This document shows positions 36,296 to 44,804 of a stretch of 64,000 nt of DNA, piece after piece; position 1 is the first letter of the stretch, and each line of letters starts with the position of its first letter. The translations under genes and the position numbers were made by a program. Below the pieces are notes generated by a model, which was given only the letters and a program-made list of their open reading frames with translations, made no database searches and had not been told where the DNA came from. The stretch is from Arthrobacter sp. DWC3 (GTDB taxonomy: Bacteria; Actinomycetota; Actinomycetes; Actinomycetales; Micrococcaceae). The stretch covers positions 62,001 to 126,000 of the forward strand of contig NZ_PJIP01000011.1 in the NCBI RefSeq assembly GCF_002929375.1, given 5' to 3'.

Positions 36296-37477
36296 CTAGG
36301 CTTCGGCGGGCGTGGCGTCGGGGTGTGCCGCGCCGAGCGACCTGACGGCACGCACGGAGGCGACGACGGCTCGGGCTGCGGCCTCCAGGTCTCCCGATGG
36401 CGTGCCCTGCGTCCACGAGAACCGCACGGCCGTGGACGCGGTCTCCTCGTCGAGGCCGAGCGCCAGCAGCACGGCCGAGGGCTCGGTGGACCCGGCCGCG
36501 CAGGCCGACCCGCTCGAGCAGATCACCCCGCGGCGCTCCAGTTCGAGGAGGACGGCCTCGCCGTTCACGCCCGGGAAGCAGAACGAGGCGAGACCGGGCA
36601 GCCGCTGCTCCGCATCGCCGGTCAGGACCGCCCCGGGCACCCCCCCGAGGACGGAGGAGATGAAGGCGTCCCGCGCCGTCGCCTCCATGACCGCCGCCGC
36701 CGGCAGCGGGCCCTGCGCGAGGTCGAGCGCCCGAGCGAGGCCCACGGCGCCCGCTACGTTCTCCGTGCCCGACCTGCGCCCGCGCTCCTGGCCGCCGCCG
36801 TGCAGCACCGGCTCGCAGGGGGTCCCCGCGCGGAGGTACAGCAGCCCGATGCCCTTCGGGGTGCCAAGCTTGTGCCCCGAGAGGCTGAGGGCGGTCACGC
36901 CCAGGCGGCCGACGTCGAGGGGAAGCCAGCCCGCGGCCTGCACCGCGTCGGTGTGGAACGGGACCCCGGCGCGACGGCACACCCCGGCGAGCCCCTCGAC
37001 GTCCTGCACCGTGCCCACCTCGTTGTTCGCGTACATCACCGTGCAGAGCGTCGTCGCGTCGTCGAGCGCCGACGCCAGCGCGTCCGGGGAGACGAGACCC
37101 GTGCCGGAGACGGGCAGGGTGGTGATGCGGAAGCCGTGGAGTCGGCGGAGGTGGTCCAGCACCTCCAGCACCGCCGGGTGCTCGATCGCGCTCGTGACGA
37201 TGTGGCGCCCCCGCGGGGCTGCGAGGGCCATCCCCTTGAGCGCGAGGTTGTTCGCCTCGGTACCGCCGGAGGTGAAGACGAGCTCCGACGCCCGGCAGCC
37301 GAGCAGCGCCGCGATCCGCGCGCGGGCCCGGGAGAACTCGGCTGCGGCCGCCTCGCCGTAGGCGTGGTGGCTCGAGGGATTGCCGAACGTCGTGGTCAGG
37401 AGGGGCCACATCTCCTCGAGGACCTCGCGCCGCGCGGGCGCCGTCGCGGCGGCGTCAAGATAGATCATGATGTCCAT
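36296..37477 (-). CDS. Cysteine desulfurase (NifS/IscS type)
   Basis: PLP enzyme that takes sulfur from Cys for Fe-S clusters. 393 residues. MIYLDAAATAPARREVLEEM is at the start and FTSGGTEANNLALKGM lies near 73. The PLP Lys is in SLSGHKLGTPKG near 205 and the catalytic Cys in ICSSGSACAAG near 331. It is the last gene of the nrtR-nadA-nadB-nadC series, overlapping nadC by 23 nt (14 nt if the ATG three codons later is used). Its place there strongly suggests that it builds the [4Fe-4S] cluster of NadA. Confidence 0.93.
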   Translation of the reverse strand: MDIMIYLDAAATAPARREVLEEMWPLLTTTFGNPSSHHAYGEAAAAEFSRARARIAALLGCRASELVFTSGGTEANNLALKGMALAAPRGRHIVTSAIEHPAVLEVLDHLRRLHGFRITTLPVSGTGLVSPDALASALDDATTLCTVMYANNEVGTVQDVEGLAGVCRRAGVPFHTDAVQAAGWLPLDVGRLGVTALSLSGHKLGTPKGIGLLYLRAGTPCEPVLHGGGQERGRRSGTENVAGAVGLARALDLAQGPLPAAAVMEATARDAFISSVLGGVPGAVLTGDAEQRLPGLASFCFPGVNGEAVLLELERRGVICSSGSACAAGSTEPSAVLLALGLDEETASTAVRFSWTQGTPSGDLEAAARAVVASVRAVRSLGAAHPDATPAEA

Positions 37478-38438
37478 CGGGCCTGCCGCTCCGTGCCTCC
37501 GGACCCGCCGCGGACCCGGAGCCACTGTCCGGATCGAAGTCGAGGCCGAGGTCCAGGGAACGGACGCTGTGCGTCAGGGCTCCGACGGAGATGATGTCCA
37601 CACCGGTCGCGGCGATGCCGGCGACCGTGTCGAGGCGGACGTTCCCGCTCGCCTCGACGAGCGCGCGTCCGCCGATGAGGCGTACTCCGGCGGCGAGGTC
37701 GTCGAGGTCGAAGTTGTCCAGCATGATGGTGTCCACGCCCGCGGCGAGGACCGGGTGGAGCTGGTCCAGCCGGTCCACCTCCACCTCGACGTGCACGGTG
37801 TGCGGCACCCTGGACCGCACGGTGAGCAGGGCCTCGGTGAGGGCCTCGGGGCCGTCGACGGCGAGCAGGGCCAGGTGGTTGTCCTTGACCATGACGGCGT
37901 CGGACAGGCCCGACCGGTGGTTGGAGCCCCCGCCGCAGCGGACCGCCCACCGCTCCAGGACGCGGAGCCCGGGCGTCGTCTTCCGGGTATCGGTGATGCG
38001 GGCGCGCGTGCCGGCCGCCGCGTCCACGTACGCGCGTGTCAGGGTGGCGATGCCGCTCAGCCGCTGCGCGATGTTCAGCGCGGTCCGTTCGGCGGTGAGG
38101 ATGCCTGCCGCCGGTCCGCTGATCCGGGCGAGGACGTCCCCGGTGTCGAACCATGTGCCGTCCGCCTGCGGGAAGTCGACGCGGATGCGCGCGTCGGTGA
38201 GCCGCAGGGCTGCCTCGATGGCGGCGGTCCCGCAGAGGATGCCGGGCTCGCGGGCCGTGACGGTCGCCGTCGCCAGCAGGTCGGGGTGGATCAGCGCCTG
38301 GCACGTCATGTCGCCCCACGGCGCGTCCTCCGCGAGCGCGGCGGCGACCACGGCGTCGATCAGGTGCTGCGGCGGCGAGGCGATAGTCGGCGTCGGCGTC
38401 GTGGACACGGTGGGCGGTGTGGCGGTGGTCTGCGTCAT
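37455..38438 (-). CDS. nadC: Nicotinate-nucleotide pyrophosphorylase (carboxylating)
   Basis: Quinolinate phosphoribosyltransferase, third step of NAD synthesis from aspartate. 327 residues. EDAPWGDMTCQALI near residue 34 and AERTALNIAQRLSGIATLT near 113 are visible. ITDTRKTTPGLRVLERWAVR (near 140) and VMVKDNHL carry phosphate and substrate contacts, and VEVEVDRLDQL is near 210. The C-terminus has an extra Ser/Gly/His-rich tail. The ATG overlaps the nadB stop by 4 nt (ATGA). Confidence 0.96.
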   Translation of the reverse strand: MTQTTATPPTVSTTPTPTIASPPQHLIDAVVAAALAEDAPWGDMTCQALIHPDLLATATVTAREPGILCGTAAIEAALRLTDARIRVDFPQADGTWFDTGDVLARISGPAAGILTAERTALNIAQRLSGIATLTRAYVDAAAGTRARITDTRKTTPGLRVLERWAVRCGGGSNHRSGLSDAVMVKDNHLALLAVDGPEALTEALLTVRSRVPHTVHVEVEVDRLDQLHPVLAAGVDTIMLDNFDLDDLAAGVRLIGGRALVEASGNVRLDTVAGIAATGVDIISVGALTHSVRSLDLGLDFDPDSGSGSAAGPEARSGRPDGHHDLS

Positions 38439-40141
38439 GGTGTTCCTCGGGAGGCTCGTGCGGCGTGGACGAAGGACCGGCTCGGGGCGGGAGGGCCGGG
38501 CGGGGCGTCGGGTTGGTCGGCGCGGAAGTGGGCGCCGCACGAGCCGGCCCTGGCGGCGGCCGCGTGGACGAGCAGCCGCGCGCACAGCAGGAGGTTGGCG
38601 TCCTCGGGATCGGTGTCGGCGCGGTAGGAGGCGAGGTGCTTCCGCGCGAGGTCGAGTCCGGCCTCCGTGCGCAGGATGCCGGCGTGGTCGGACATGAGCG
38701 CCTGCAGGTCGCGCCGCGTGAAGGACTGCGTGGGCGTCCCCTCGGCCTCGAGGTCCAGCGGCTCGGCGTCGAACCGGGGCGCCTCTCCCCCTCCCGCGGC
38801 GATCGCGGCCGCGCAGCGGGCTCCGAACACCACACCTTCGAGCAGGCTGTTGGAGGCGAGCCTGTTGGCGCCGTGGACGCCCGTGCAGGCCACCTCCCCG
38901 ACGGCGAAGAGCCCGGGCACCGTGGTGCGCCCGTCGGTGTCCGTCCGGACACCGCCCATCCAGTAGTGGGCGGCGGGGACCACGGGCACCGGGTCGGACG
39001 CCCAGTCGAACCCGTGCAGCGCGGTGAGCGCTGTGAGGGAGGGGAAGCGCCGGGCCAGGAACCCCGCGCCGAGCGCGGTCGCGTCGAGCCGGACCCCCGG
39101 GCGCGGGCGCGCGGGACCGGAAGGGGCGGGGCCGGAGTCCGGGCCCGAGTTCGAGCCCGCGTGGGAGGAGAGGTGCCGGGCGATACCGCGGGCGACGACG
39201 TCGCGCGGCGCGAGGTCGCCGTCGAGGTGATGGTCCGTCATGAAGGCGCGCCCGTCGGCGTCGACGAGCCGGGCCCCCTCCCCGCGGACGGCCTCGGAGA
39301 CGAGCGGATTCCCGGGCACGTCGAGCGACGTCGGGTGGAACTGGAAGAACTCGAGGTCCGCCACCACGGCGCCTGCGCGCCAGGCCAGTGCCACGCCGTC
39401 GCCCGTGCTGATGTCCGGGTTGGTGGTGTGCTCGAAGAGCCGCCCCGCGCCCCCGGTCGCGAGGACCACGGCGTCGGCCCCGATCTGCTCCAGGCCCCGC
39501 TCCATGGTCACCTCGACGCCGACGGCCCGCCCGCGGCCGGGTACGCCGTCGAGCAGCACCCGCGTCACGAAGGCGTGCTCGAGGATCCGGATGCCGGCGT
39601 CGGCACGGACGGCCGCGGTCAGCGCGTCCACGAGCCCGGCTCCCGTGGCGTCGCCGCCGATGTGCAGGATCCGCGCGGCGGAGTGGGCTGCCTCCCGGCC
39701 GCGGGCCAGCGCAGCGGTGGTGCCGGGGTCAGCGGGGGCAGCGGGGTTGGCGGGGTCTGCAGTGTCGAAGGCGACGCCGGCCCGCTCGAGCGCGTCGATG
39801 CCGGCCGCGGCACCGTGGCAGAGGACGCTGACGGCGTGGGGGTCGGCCAGGCCGGCACCCGCGGCGAGCGTGTCGGCGATGTGCGCCGCCACGGAATCGG
39901 CGGCGTCTCCGGTCGGGGCGCCGGCCCGCTCGCCGGGGCGGGGCGGCACGACGGCGGCGATCCCGCCCTGCGCGTACCGGGTGTTGCTCTCGGCGAGGCC
40001 GGCCTTGGCGAGCAGGACCACCTCGCGGCGCGGGTCGAGGCGGCGCAGCACCAGCGCGGTCTGCAGTCCTGCGACGCCGGCACCGACGACGACCGCCCGG
40101 GCGCTGTCCGCCGTCGGCGCGGTGCCCGGGAGCCTCGTCAT
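38435..40141 (-). CDS. nadB: L-aspartate oxidase
   Basis: Flavoenzyme that oxidises aspartate to iminoaspartate, first step of NAD synthesis. 568 residues. The FAD motif is VVVGAGVAGLQTALVLRRL near residue 17, with TRYAQGGIAAVV near 54. HPTSLDVPG near 270, and ARPRPGVRLDATALG after a Ser/Gly/Pro insertion near 335, follow the succinate-dehydrogenase flavoprotein pattern. HYWMGGVRTD is near 388. It overlaps nadA and nadC by 4 nt each. The insertion of about 20 residues is unusual but leaves the core intact. Confidence 0.96.
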   Translation of the reverse strand: MTRLPGTAPTADSARAVVVGAGVAGLQTALVLRRLDPRREVVLLAKAGLAESNTRYAQGGIAAVVPPRPGERAGAPTGDAADSVAAHIADTLAAGAGLADPHAVSVLCHGAAAGIDALERAGVAFDTADPANPAAPADPGTTAALARGREAAHSAARILHIGGDATGAGLVDALTAAVRADAGIRILEHAFVTRVLLDGVPGRGRAVGVEVTMERGLEQIGADAVVLATGGAGRLFEHTTNPDISTGDGVALAWRAGAVVADLEFFQFHPTSLDVPGNPLVSEAVRGEGARLVDADGRAFMTDHHLDGDLAPRDVVARGIARHLSSHAGSNSGPDSGPAPSGPARPRPGVRLDATALGAGFLARRFPSLTALTALHGFDWASDPVPVVPAAHYWMGGVRTDTDGRTTVPGLFAVGEVACTGVHGANRLASNSLLEGVVFGARCAAAIAAGGGEAPRFDAEPLDLEAEGTPTQSFTRRDLQALMSDHAGILRTEAGLDLARKHLASYRADTDPEDANLLLCARLLVHAAAARAGSCGAHFRADQPDAPPGPPAPSRSFVHAARASRGTP

Positions 40142-41418
40142 GGCTGGACCGCGAGCATCCGGTCGAGCGCCACGCGGGCCGGGACCGCGACGCTGTCGGG
40201 CACGGTGATCCGGTTGAGCACCCGCCCCTCCGCGAGTCCTTCGAGCACCCACGCGAGGTACCCGGGGTGGATCCGGTACATCGTGGAGCAGGGGCAGATC
40301 ACGGGGTCGAGGCAGAAGATGGTGTGCTCGGGGTACTGGGCGGCGAGCCGGTTCACCATGTTGATCTCCGTGCCGATCGCGAAGGTGCTGCCGGGCGCAG
40401 CCGCGGCGATGGCCTTCCGGATGTAGTCGGTGGAGCCCGATGCGTCGGCTGCGTCCACCACGGGCAGGGGGCATTCGGGGTGAACGATCACGCGGACGCC
40501 GGGGTACTCGGCGCGCGCCTTCTCGATCTGGGCGACCGTGAAGCGCCGGTGCACGGAGCAGAAGCCGTGCCAGAGGATCACGCGGGCGTCGCGCAGCGTC
40601 TGCTCGTCCGTCCCTCCCCACGGACGTCGCGGGTTCCATAGCGGCATCTGCTCGAGGGGCACGCCCATCGCCTTGGCGGTGTTGCGGCCGAGGTGCTGGT
40701 CGGGGAAGAACAGGACCCGCCGGCCCCGCTCGAAGGCCCACTGGAGCACCGCCGCGGCGTTCGACGACGTGCAGACGATCCCGCCGTTCTCGCCGCAGAA
40801 GGCCTTCAGCGCGGCGGAGGAGTTCATGTACGTCACGGGGATGACGGGCCGGCGCCCGTCGGCGTCCCGCCCGGTCCCGAAGAGCGCTGTCAGCTGCTCC
40901 CAGCATTCCGTGACGGAGTCGATGTCCGCCATGTCCGCCATCGAGCAGCCAGCCGCGAGGTTGGGCAGGATGACGGACTGCTCGGGCGTCGACAGGATGT
41001 CCGCCGTCTCGGCCATGAAGTGCACGCCGCAGAAGATGATGGAGCGGGCGGCCGACCGCTCGGTGGCGGCGCGGGCGAGTTGGTAGCTGTCGCCGACGAA
41101 GTCCGCGTACCGCACCACCTCGTCGCGCTGGTAGAAGTGGCCCAGGATCACCACCGATTCCCCGAGGGTGTCCTTCGCGGCGAGGATGCGGCGGTCGAGC
41201 TCCTCGGGTGACGCGGTCCGGTAGTCCTCCGGGAGTTCGCCCTGCCGGGGCGTGGCAGGTGGGGCCTGGTCGTGGACGGAGGCACCGGGCCCGTAGCTGG
41301 GCATGGGGAGGGCGTCGAACGCCCAGGGGTCGCGGACCAGGTCGGGCGAGCAGGTCCCTGTTCCTGCGGTCGCTGCCTCTCCTCGGGTCACGAGCTGGAT
41401 GGCGGTGGTGACGGACAT
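40138..41418 (-). CDS. nadA: Quinolinate synthase
   Basis: Fe-S enzyme that condenses iminoaspartate with dihydroxyacetone phosphate. 426 residues, the long actinobacterial type. Candidate [4Fe-4S] ligands are the Cys in IIFCGVHFMAET near residue 128, in GGIVCTSSNAA and in DPVICPCSTMYRIHPG near 380. LGHFYQRDEVVRYADFVGDS near 91 is a family mark. The site GGGAGAAG precedes the ATG. The 110-nt gap to nrtR contains five 11-nt C-rich repeats. Confidence 0.96.
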   Translation of the reverse strand: MSVTTAIQLVTRGEAATAGTGTCSPDLVRDPWAFDALPMPSYGPGASVHDQAPPATPRQGELPEDYRTASPEELDRRILAAKDTLGESVVILGHFYQRDEVVRYADFVGDSYQLARAATERSAARSIIFCGVHFMAETADILSTPEQSVILPNLAAGCSMADMADIDSVTECWEQLTALFGTGRDADGRRPVIPVTYMNSSAALKAFCGENGGIVCTSSNAAAVLQWAFERGRRVLFFPDQHLGRNTAKAMGVPLEQMPLWNPRRPWGGTDEQTLRDARVILWHGFCSVHRRFTVAQIEKARAEYPGVRVIVHPECPLPVVDAADASGSTDYIRKAIAAAAPGSTFAIGTEINMVNRLAAQYPEHTIFCLDPVICPCSTMYRIHPGYLAWVLEGLAEGRVLNRITVPDSVAVPARVALDRMLAVQP

Positions 41419-41460
41419 GGGCTTCTCCCTGGAGTGGGGCCGACCGGCGAAGGGCGGCGG

Positions 41461-41514
41461 GATCGGGGGCGGATCGGGGGCGGTTCGGGGGTGGACCGGG
41501 GTGGATCGGGGGTC
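41461..41514. repeat. Five C-rich ~11-bp tandem repeats between nrtR and nadA
   Basis: Plus-strand units are GATCGGGGGCG twice, GTTCGGGGGTG, GACCGGGGTG (10 bp) and GATCGGGGGTC. In the nad transcript this is a C-rich, comparatively G-poor stretch. It could be a Rho-loading or regulatory region, or just slippage. Confidence 0.8.
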
Positions 41515-41528
41515 GATGCAGTGGCGGC

Positions 41529-42230
41529 CTACCCCGGCGGCGGGGATGCAGGTGCGGGCTGTCCCGTGTAGCGGTAGAGCCGGGGCGGCCGGTTGCGCAC
41601 GCCCTGCAGTACGTCGTCGGTGGCGACGATGTCCTTGGCGGAACGGAATTGACGCCGGAAGTTCGCCGGGTCGAGCTGCCGGCCGAGAACGGCCTCGTAG
41701 ACTCCCCGCAGCTGCGCGAGCGTGAAGCGGTCCCCCAGGAAGTGGTAGGCGACGGACCCGTACTCGATCTTGCCGCGCAGCCGGTCCAGGGCGTACGCGA
41801 CGATCTCGTCGTGGTCGAAGGCGAGGCCGGCCGCCTCGGATACGCGGAACCAGCGCACGTTCTCCGACTCCCGCGCGAGCCCGGCCTGGTCCGGACGGAC
41901 GAGCGCCCAGTACACGATGGACACCAGGCGTCGGGTGGCTGCACGGTCCAGCCCTCCGAACGCGTAGAGCTGCTCGAGGTAGGTCGGCTCGAGGTCCGTG
42001 GTCTCCCGCAGGTTCCTCGCCGCGGCGTCCTGCAGCGATTCGCTCCCACCGAGCGGCCCGCCGGGGAGCGCCCACCGCCCGAGGTGCGGCTGCCGGATCC
42101 TGCGGACGAGCGGAAGCCAGATCTCGGGCCGGCCGGACGAGGGGTCGGAGCGCAGAGCGAAGATGACCGTCGAGATGGCGAGCGCAGGCGCCTGGGCCTG
42201 GCGCTCCGAGACGTTCGCCGAGCTGTCCAT
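41529..42230 (-). CDS. nrtR: NrtR, Nudix-related regulator of NAD metabolism
   Basis: 233 residues. The N-terminal Nudix-like domain (about residues 15-140) reads GRWALPGGPLGG and AAARNLRETTDLEP, where the canonical REUxEExGU Nudix box has lost the EE pair, as expected for a sensor that no longer hydrolyses. The C-terminal winged helix (about 150-220) reads FTLAQLRGVYEAVLGRQLDP and NFRRQFRSAKDIV. NrtR proteins bind ADP-ribose or related NAD products and repress NAD genes. It heads the nadA-nadB-nadC-nifS series, and its own promoter overlaps a palindrome. Confidence 0.93.
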   Translation of the reverse strand: MDSSANVSERQAQAPALAISTVIFALRSDPSSGRPEIWLPLVRRIRQPHLGRWALPGGPLGGSESLQDAAARNLRETTDLEPTYLEQLYAFGGLDRAATRRLVSIVYWALVRPDQAGLARESENVRWFRVSEAAGLAFDHDEIVAYALDRLRGKIEYGSVAYHFLGDRFTLAQLRGVYEAVLGRQLDPANFRRQFRSAKDIVATDDVLQGVRNRPPRLYRYTGQPAPASPPPG

Positions 42231-42265
42231 ACCCGGTCCTTCCGCCCGACGGGGTGCGACCCGAC

Positions 42266-42286
42266 TTAGGGTCCAAATGACTATAA
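42266..42286 (-). promoter_or_regulatory. Candidate NrtR operator over the nrtR promoter
   Basis: TTAGGGTC-CAAAT-GACTATAA is a 21-bp palindrome matching at 6 of 8 positions per arm, in an otherwise GC-rich gap. On the minus strand TATAGT (42285-42280) can serve as -10, so a bound protein would block transcription. The start codon lies 36 nt downstream. Confidence 0.6.
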
Positions 42287-42458
42287 CTCACGGAAGCGGG
42301 AGGCGGAAGGCTTCGTCGTCCCGAGGGCCGATGCCCGGCGGCCCAGGGGTTGAACGTCCGCCGGATGGTGTCTAGAGTCTCAGGCCTCGGCTCCCGGGCC
42401 GCGCGGCGGGGATGTGTTCGACGGAGCACACGTCCCTGCCGCCCTTACCATGGGGTAC

Positions 42459-43265
42459 ATGGACCACCACGCGGTACGGAACGTCGAGGGCATCGACCCC
42501 CACCTGTCCATCACGCGCAGCGCTGCGGCCTCCCCGCTGCCCCTGCCGCCGATCCTCCTGCTGCACGGCTTCGGCTCCTCGTCGCGGATGAACTGGACGG
42601 ACACGGGGTGGGTACGCTTCCTCAACGACGCCGGCCGCAGCGTCATCATGGTGGACCTCCCGGGGCACGGCGACAGTGCGGCACCGGACGACGGCGGCGC
42701 CTACGCGCCCAGCCGCATGCGCGCGGACATCCTGCAGGCCCTGTTCGACGAGCGCGTGGTCCCCCTTCGCGACGGCGACCCGGCGTCCGGGGTCGACATC
42801 GTCGGCTACTCCCTCGGGTCACGGCTCGCCTGGGAGTTCGGTGCCACGCAGCCGGAGATCGTCCGGCGCATGGTGCTCGGCGGTCCGGGGACGGCCGACC
42901 CCCTGGCGTCGTTCGACCTCGAGGGCGCGGAGCGTTCCCTCGCCGGCGGTGCTCCCTCCGAGGACCCCACCACGGCCGATCTCCTGCGCATGGCGCAGGC
43001 AGGGGACCAGGCCGACCTCCCCGCGCTGCTGGCGATGGTCACCGCCATCAAGACCGAACCGTTCGACCCGCAGGGCGCGGTGCCCAGGATGCCGCTGCTC
43101 CTGGTCGCCGGCGACCAGGACGACTACACCGGCGGCATCGAGGACCTCAGGGCGTGGGCGCCGGACGCCGCGGTGACGACGCTTCCGGGGCGCAACCACA
43201 CGAACGCCATCACGTCGCGGCTGTTCAAGGACGCGGCCGTCGAGTTCCTCGCCCGAGGACGCTGA
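42459..43265 (+). CDS. Alpha/beta hydrolase
   Basis: 268 residues. The oxyanion region is ILLLHGFGSS near residue 30, the nucleophile Ser is in GYSLGSRLAWE near 113, the acid is in VAGDQDDYTGG near 222 and the His is in LPGRNHTNA near 247. The substrate is unknown. ATG 42459 is chosen because TACCAT (42446-42451) ends 7 nt before it, the same leaderless layout as other genes here. Starts at 42450 or GTG 42414 are possible. Confidence 0.85.
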   Translation: MDHHAVRNVEGIDPHLSITRSAAASPLPLPPILLLHGFGSSSRMNWTDTGWVRFLNDAGRSVIMVDLPGHGDSAAPDDGGAYAPSRMRADILQALFDERVVPLRDGDPASGVDIVGYSLGSRLAWEFGATQPEIVRRMVLGGPGTADPLASFDLEGAERSLAGGAPSEDPTTADLLRMAQAGDQADLPALLAMVTAIKTEPFDPQGAVPRMPLLLVAGDQDDYTGGIEDLRAWAPDAAVTTLPGRNHTNAITSRLFKDAAVEFLARGR

Positions 43266-43390
43266 TCAAGATTCGGTAACGCCTCACCGGCCGCGGCAGG
43301 GCGGGAACCGCTGACGTTATACTGACAATTGATCAGCACCCTTATGGCCGTGCTGGGTCGATCATCACGAACTGTCGCGGAAGGACACGC

Positions 43391-44407
43391 ATGCGGGTCC
43401 TCGCCGACCGGTACGAGACCACGGAACTGCTCGGAGTCGGGGGAACGGCCTCGGTGTACCGTGCGGTCGACCGCACCCTCGGCCGCGACGTCGCGATCAA
43501 GATCTTCAATCCCACGACGTCGGACGACGACGACTACCGTCGCCAGCACACCGAGACGATGCTGCTCTCCACGCTCAACCATCCGGGCCTGGTGACCCTG
43601 CACGACGCCGGCATGCAGGAGGACGAGGACGGCCGGACAACGGGCTTCCTCGTCATGGAACTCGTGGACGGAGAGGACCTGAGGCATCGGCTGAAGCGTG
43701 GCGCGCTCAGCGAGGACGACACGGTGCAGCTCGGCGCCGACCTGGCCGACGCACTGGCCTACATCCACGCCGAGGGAGTGGTCCACCGCGACGTGAAGCC
43801 CGCCAACATCCTGCTCTTCCACAGCGCCGACAACGCGACGCGCCTGTACGCCAAGCTGACGGACTTCGGGATAGCGCGCATGGTGGAAGCCACGGTGGCG
43901 ACGGCCGTCGGCGCGACGATCGGCACGGCGAACTACCTCAGCCCGGAGCAGGCCAAGGGCGATCCCCTCGACGAGCGGAGCGATGTCTACTCGCTCGGCC
44001 TCGTGCTCCTCGAATGCCTGACGGGTGTGAAGGCCTTCTCCGGGCCGGTGGTCGAGGCAGCCCTGGCGCGCCTCCTGCGCGACCCCGAGGTGCCCGATGC
44101 GCTCGGACCGTACTGGACCGACCTGCTGCGTCGGATGACGTCGAGGGACCCTGCGCGCCGACCGCACGCCCACGACGTCGCCCTCCAGCTGCGCAGCCGG
44201 ACCGGCGACCTTCCCCGGGTGCCCGCTCCGGCACCTGTGCGGCGTCCATCGGATGCAGGACAAGTCGCGGCCGACGCCGTCCTCGCCGCCGGGGGTGCCA
44301 CCGCGGGTCGCTTCACGGGTGTGCTTACGGGTGGAATCGGGGGCGGCGTGCTCGCGGGCAACGTCCGTCTGCCGGATCCGCCGCGACGCGCCCCCAGCAT
44401 CGCCTGA
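43391..44407 (+). CDS. Serine/threonine protein kinase
   Basis: 338 residues. A Hanks-type kinase domain fills residues 8-270: ELLGVGGTASVYRAVD (Gly-loop), VAIKIF (Lys 38), HRDVKPANILL near 133, TDFGIAR near 156 and GTANYLSPEQAKGDPLDERS near 178. The tail of about 65 residues is Pro/Arg- then Gly-rich. There is no convincing membrane segment or PASTA domain, so it is probably cytosolic. The substrate is unknown. A TATACT hexamer (43318-43323) and GGAAGGA site precede it. Confidence 0.93.
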   Translation: MRVLADRYETTELLGVGGTASVYRAVDRTLGRDVAIKIFNPTTSDDDDYRRQHTETMLLSTLNHPGLVTLHDAGMQEDEDGRTTGFLVMELVDGEDLRHRLKRGALSEDDTVQLGADLADALAYIHAEGVVHRDVKPANILLFHSADNATRLYAKLTDFGIARMVEATVATAVGATIGTANYLSPEQAKGDPLDERSDVYSLGLVLLECLTGVKAFSGPVVEAALARLLRDPEVPDALGPYWTDLLRRMTSRDPARRPHAHDVALQLRSRTGDLPRVPAPAPVRRPSDAGQVAADAVLAAGGATAGRFTGVLTGGIGGGVLAGNVRLPDPPRRAPSIA

Positions 44408-44485
44408 GTCCGACGTCCCCGACTCGGCTCCCCCGGCACGGAAGCCTGCTGTCGGGCGTCCGATCGCCGGCGGACCGCCCGTAGA

Positions 44486-44536
44486 GCCCGAGGGGCCCGG
44501 ATCGCCGGCACAGCCGATGATCCGGGCCCCTCGGGC
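44486..44536. terminator. Bidirectional terminator with 18-bp perfect stem
   Basis: GCCCGAGGGGCCCGGATC (44486-44503) and its exact complement (44519-44536) flank a 15-nt loop between convergent kinase and small acidic-protein genes. No U-tract is present. Confidence 0.75.
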
Positions 44537-44546
44537 CGGTTCCGGG

Positions 44547-44702
44547 TCAGGACCCGTCGCCGTCGTCCTCTTCGGGCTCGAAGTGGCTCGGTTCGTCGGT
44601 CGATCCCGCCGCCACGCCATCCTCGCTCGCGGGGATGGTCCCCTCGGGGCCGGCGCCCTGTGCGTCGTCGGTGCCGTCGTTCTCGGTGCCTTCGGTACTC
44701 AT
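44547..44702 (-). CDS. Small acidic protein, 51 aa
   Basis: The frame ATG...TGA begins MSTEGTENDGTDDAQ and ends HFEPEEDDGDGS. About a third of the residues are Asp or Glu, and there is no Cys or Lys. A perfect AGGAGG lies 7 nt before the ATG, and the strong terminator lies just beyond the stop, which is good evidence of a real gene. The protein should be intrinsically disordered. The function is unknown. Confidence 0.75.
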   Translation of the reverse strand: MSTEGTENDGTDDAQGAGPEGTIPASEDGVAAGSTDEPSHFEPEEDDGDGS

Positions 44703-44804
44703 GTCGGTCCTCCTGCAGGTCGGATGTCTTCCGATCCTATGCGCGGCGCAGGGGAAGCGACAGCACGTCGACCGGTCATGGCCGGCATGCTATGGGACCC
44801 GCCA

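Noticed and set aside
41461-41514. The nrtR-nadA repeats as a CRISPR array
   Set aside because: Units are 10-11 bp and contiguous, without spacers.
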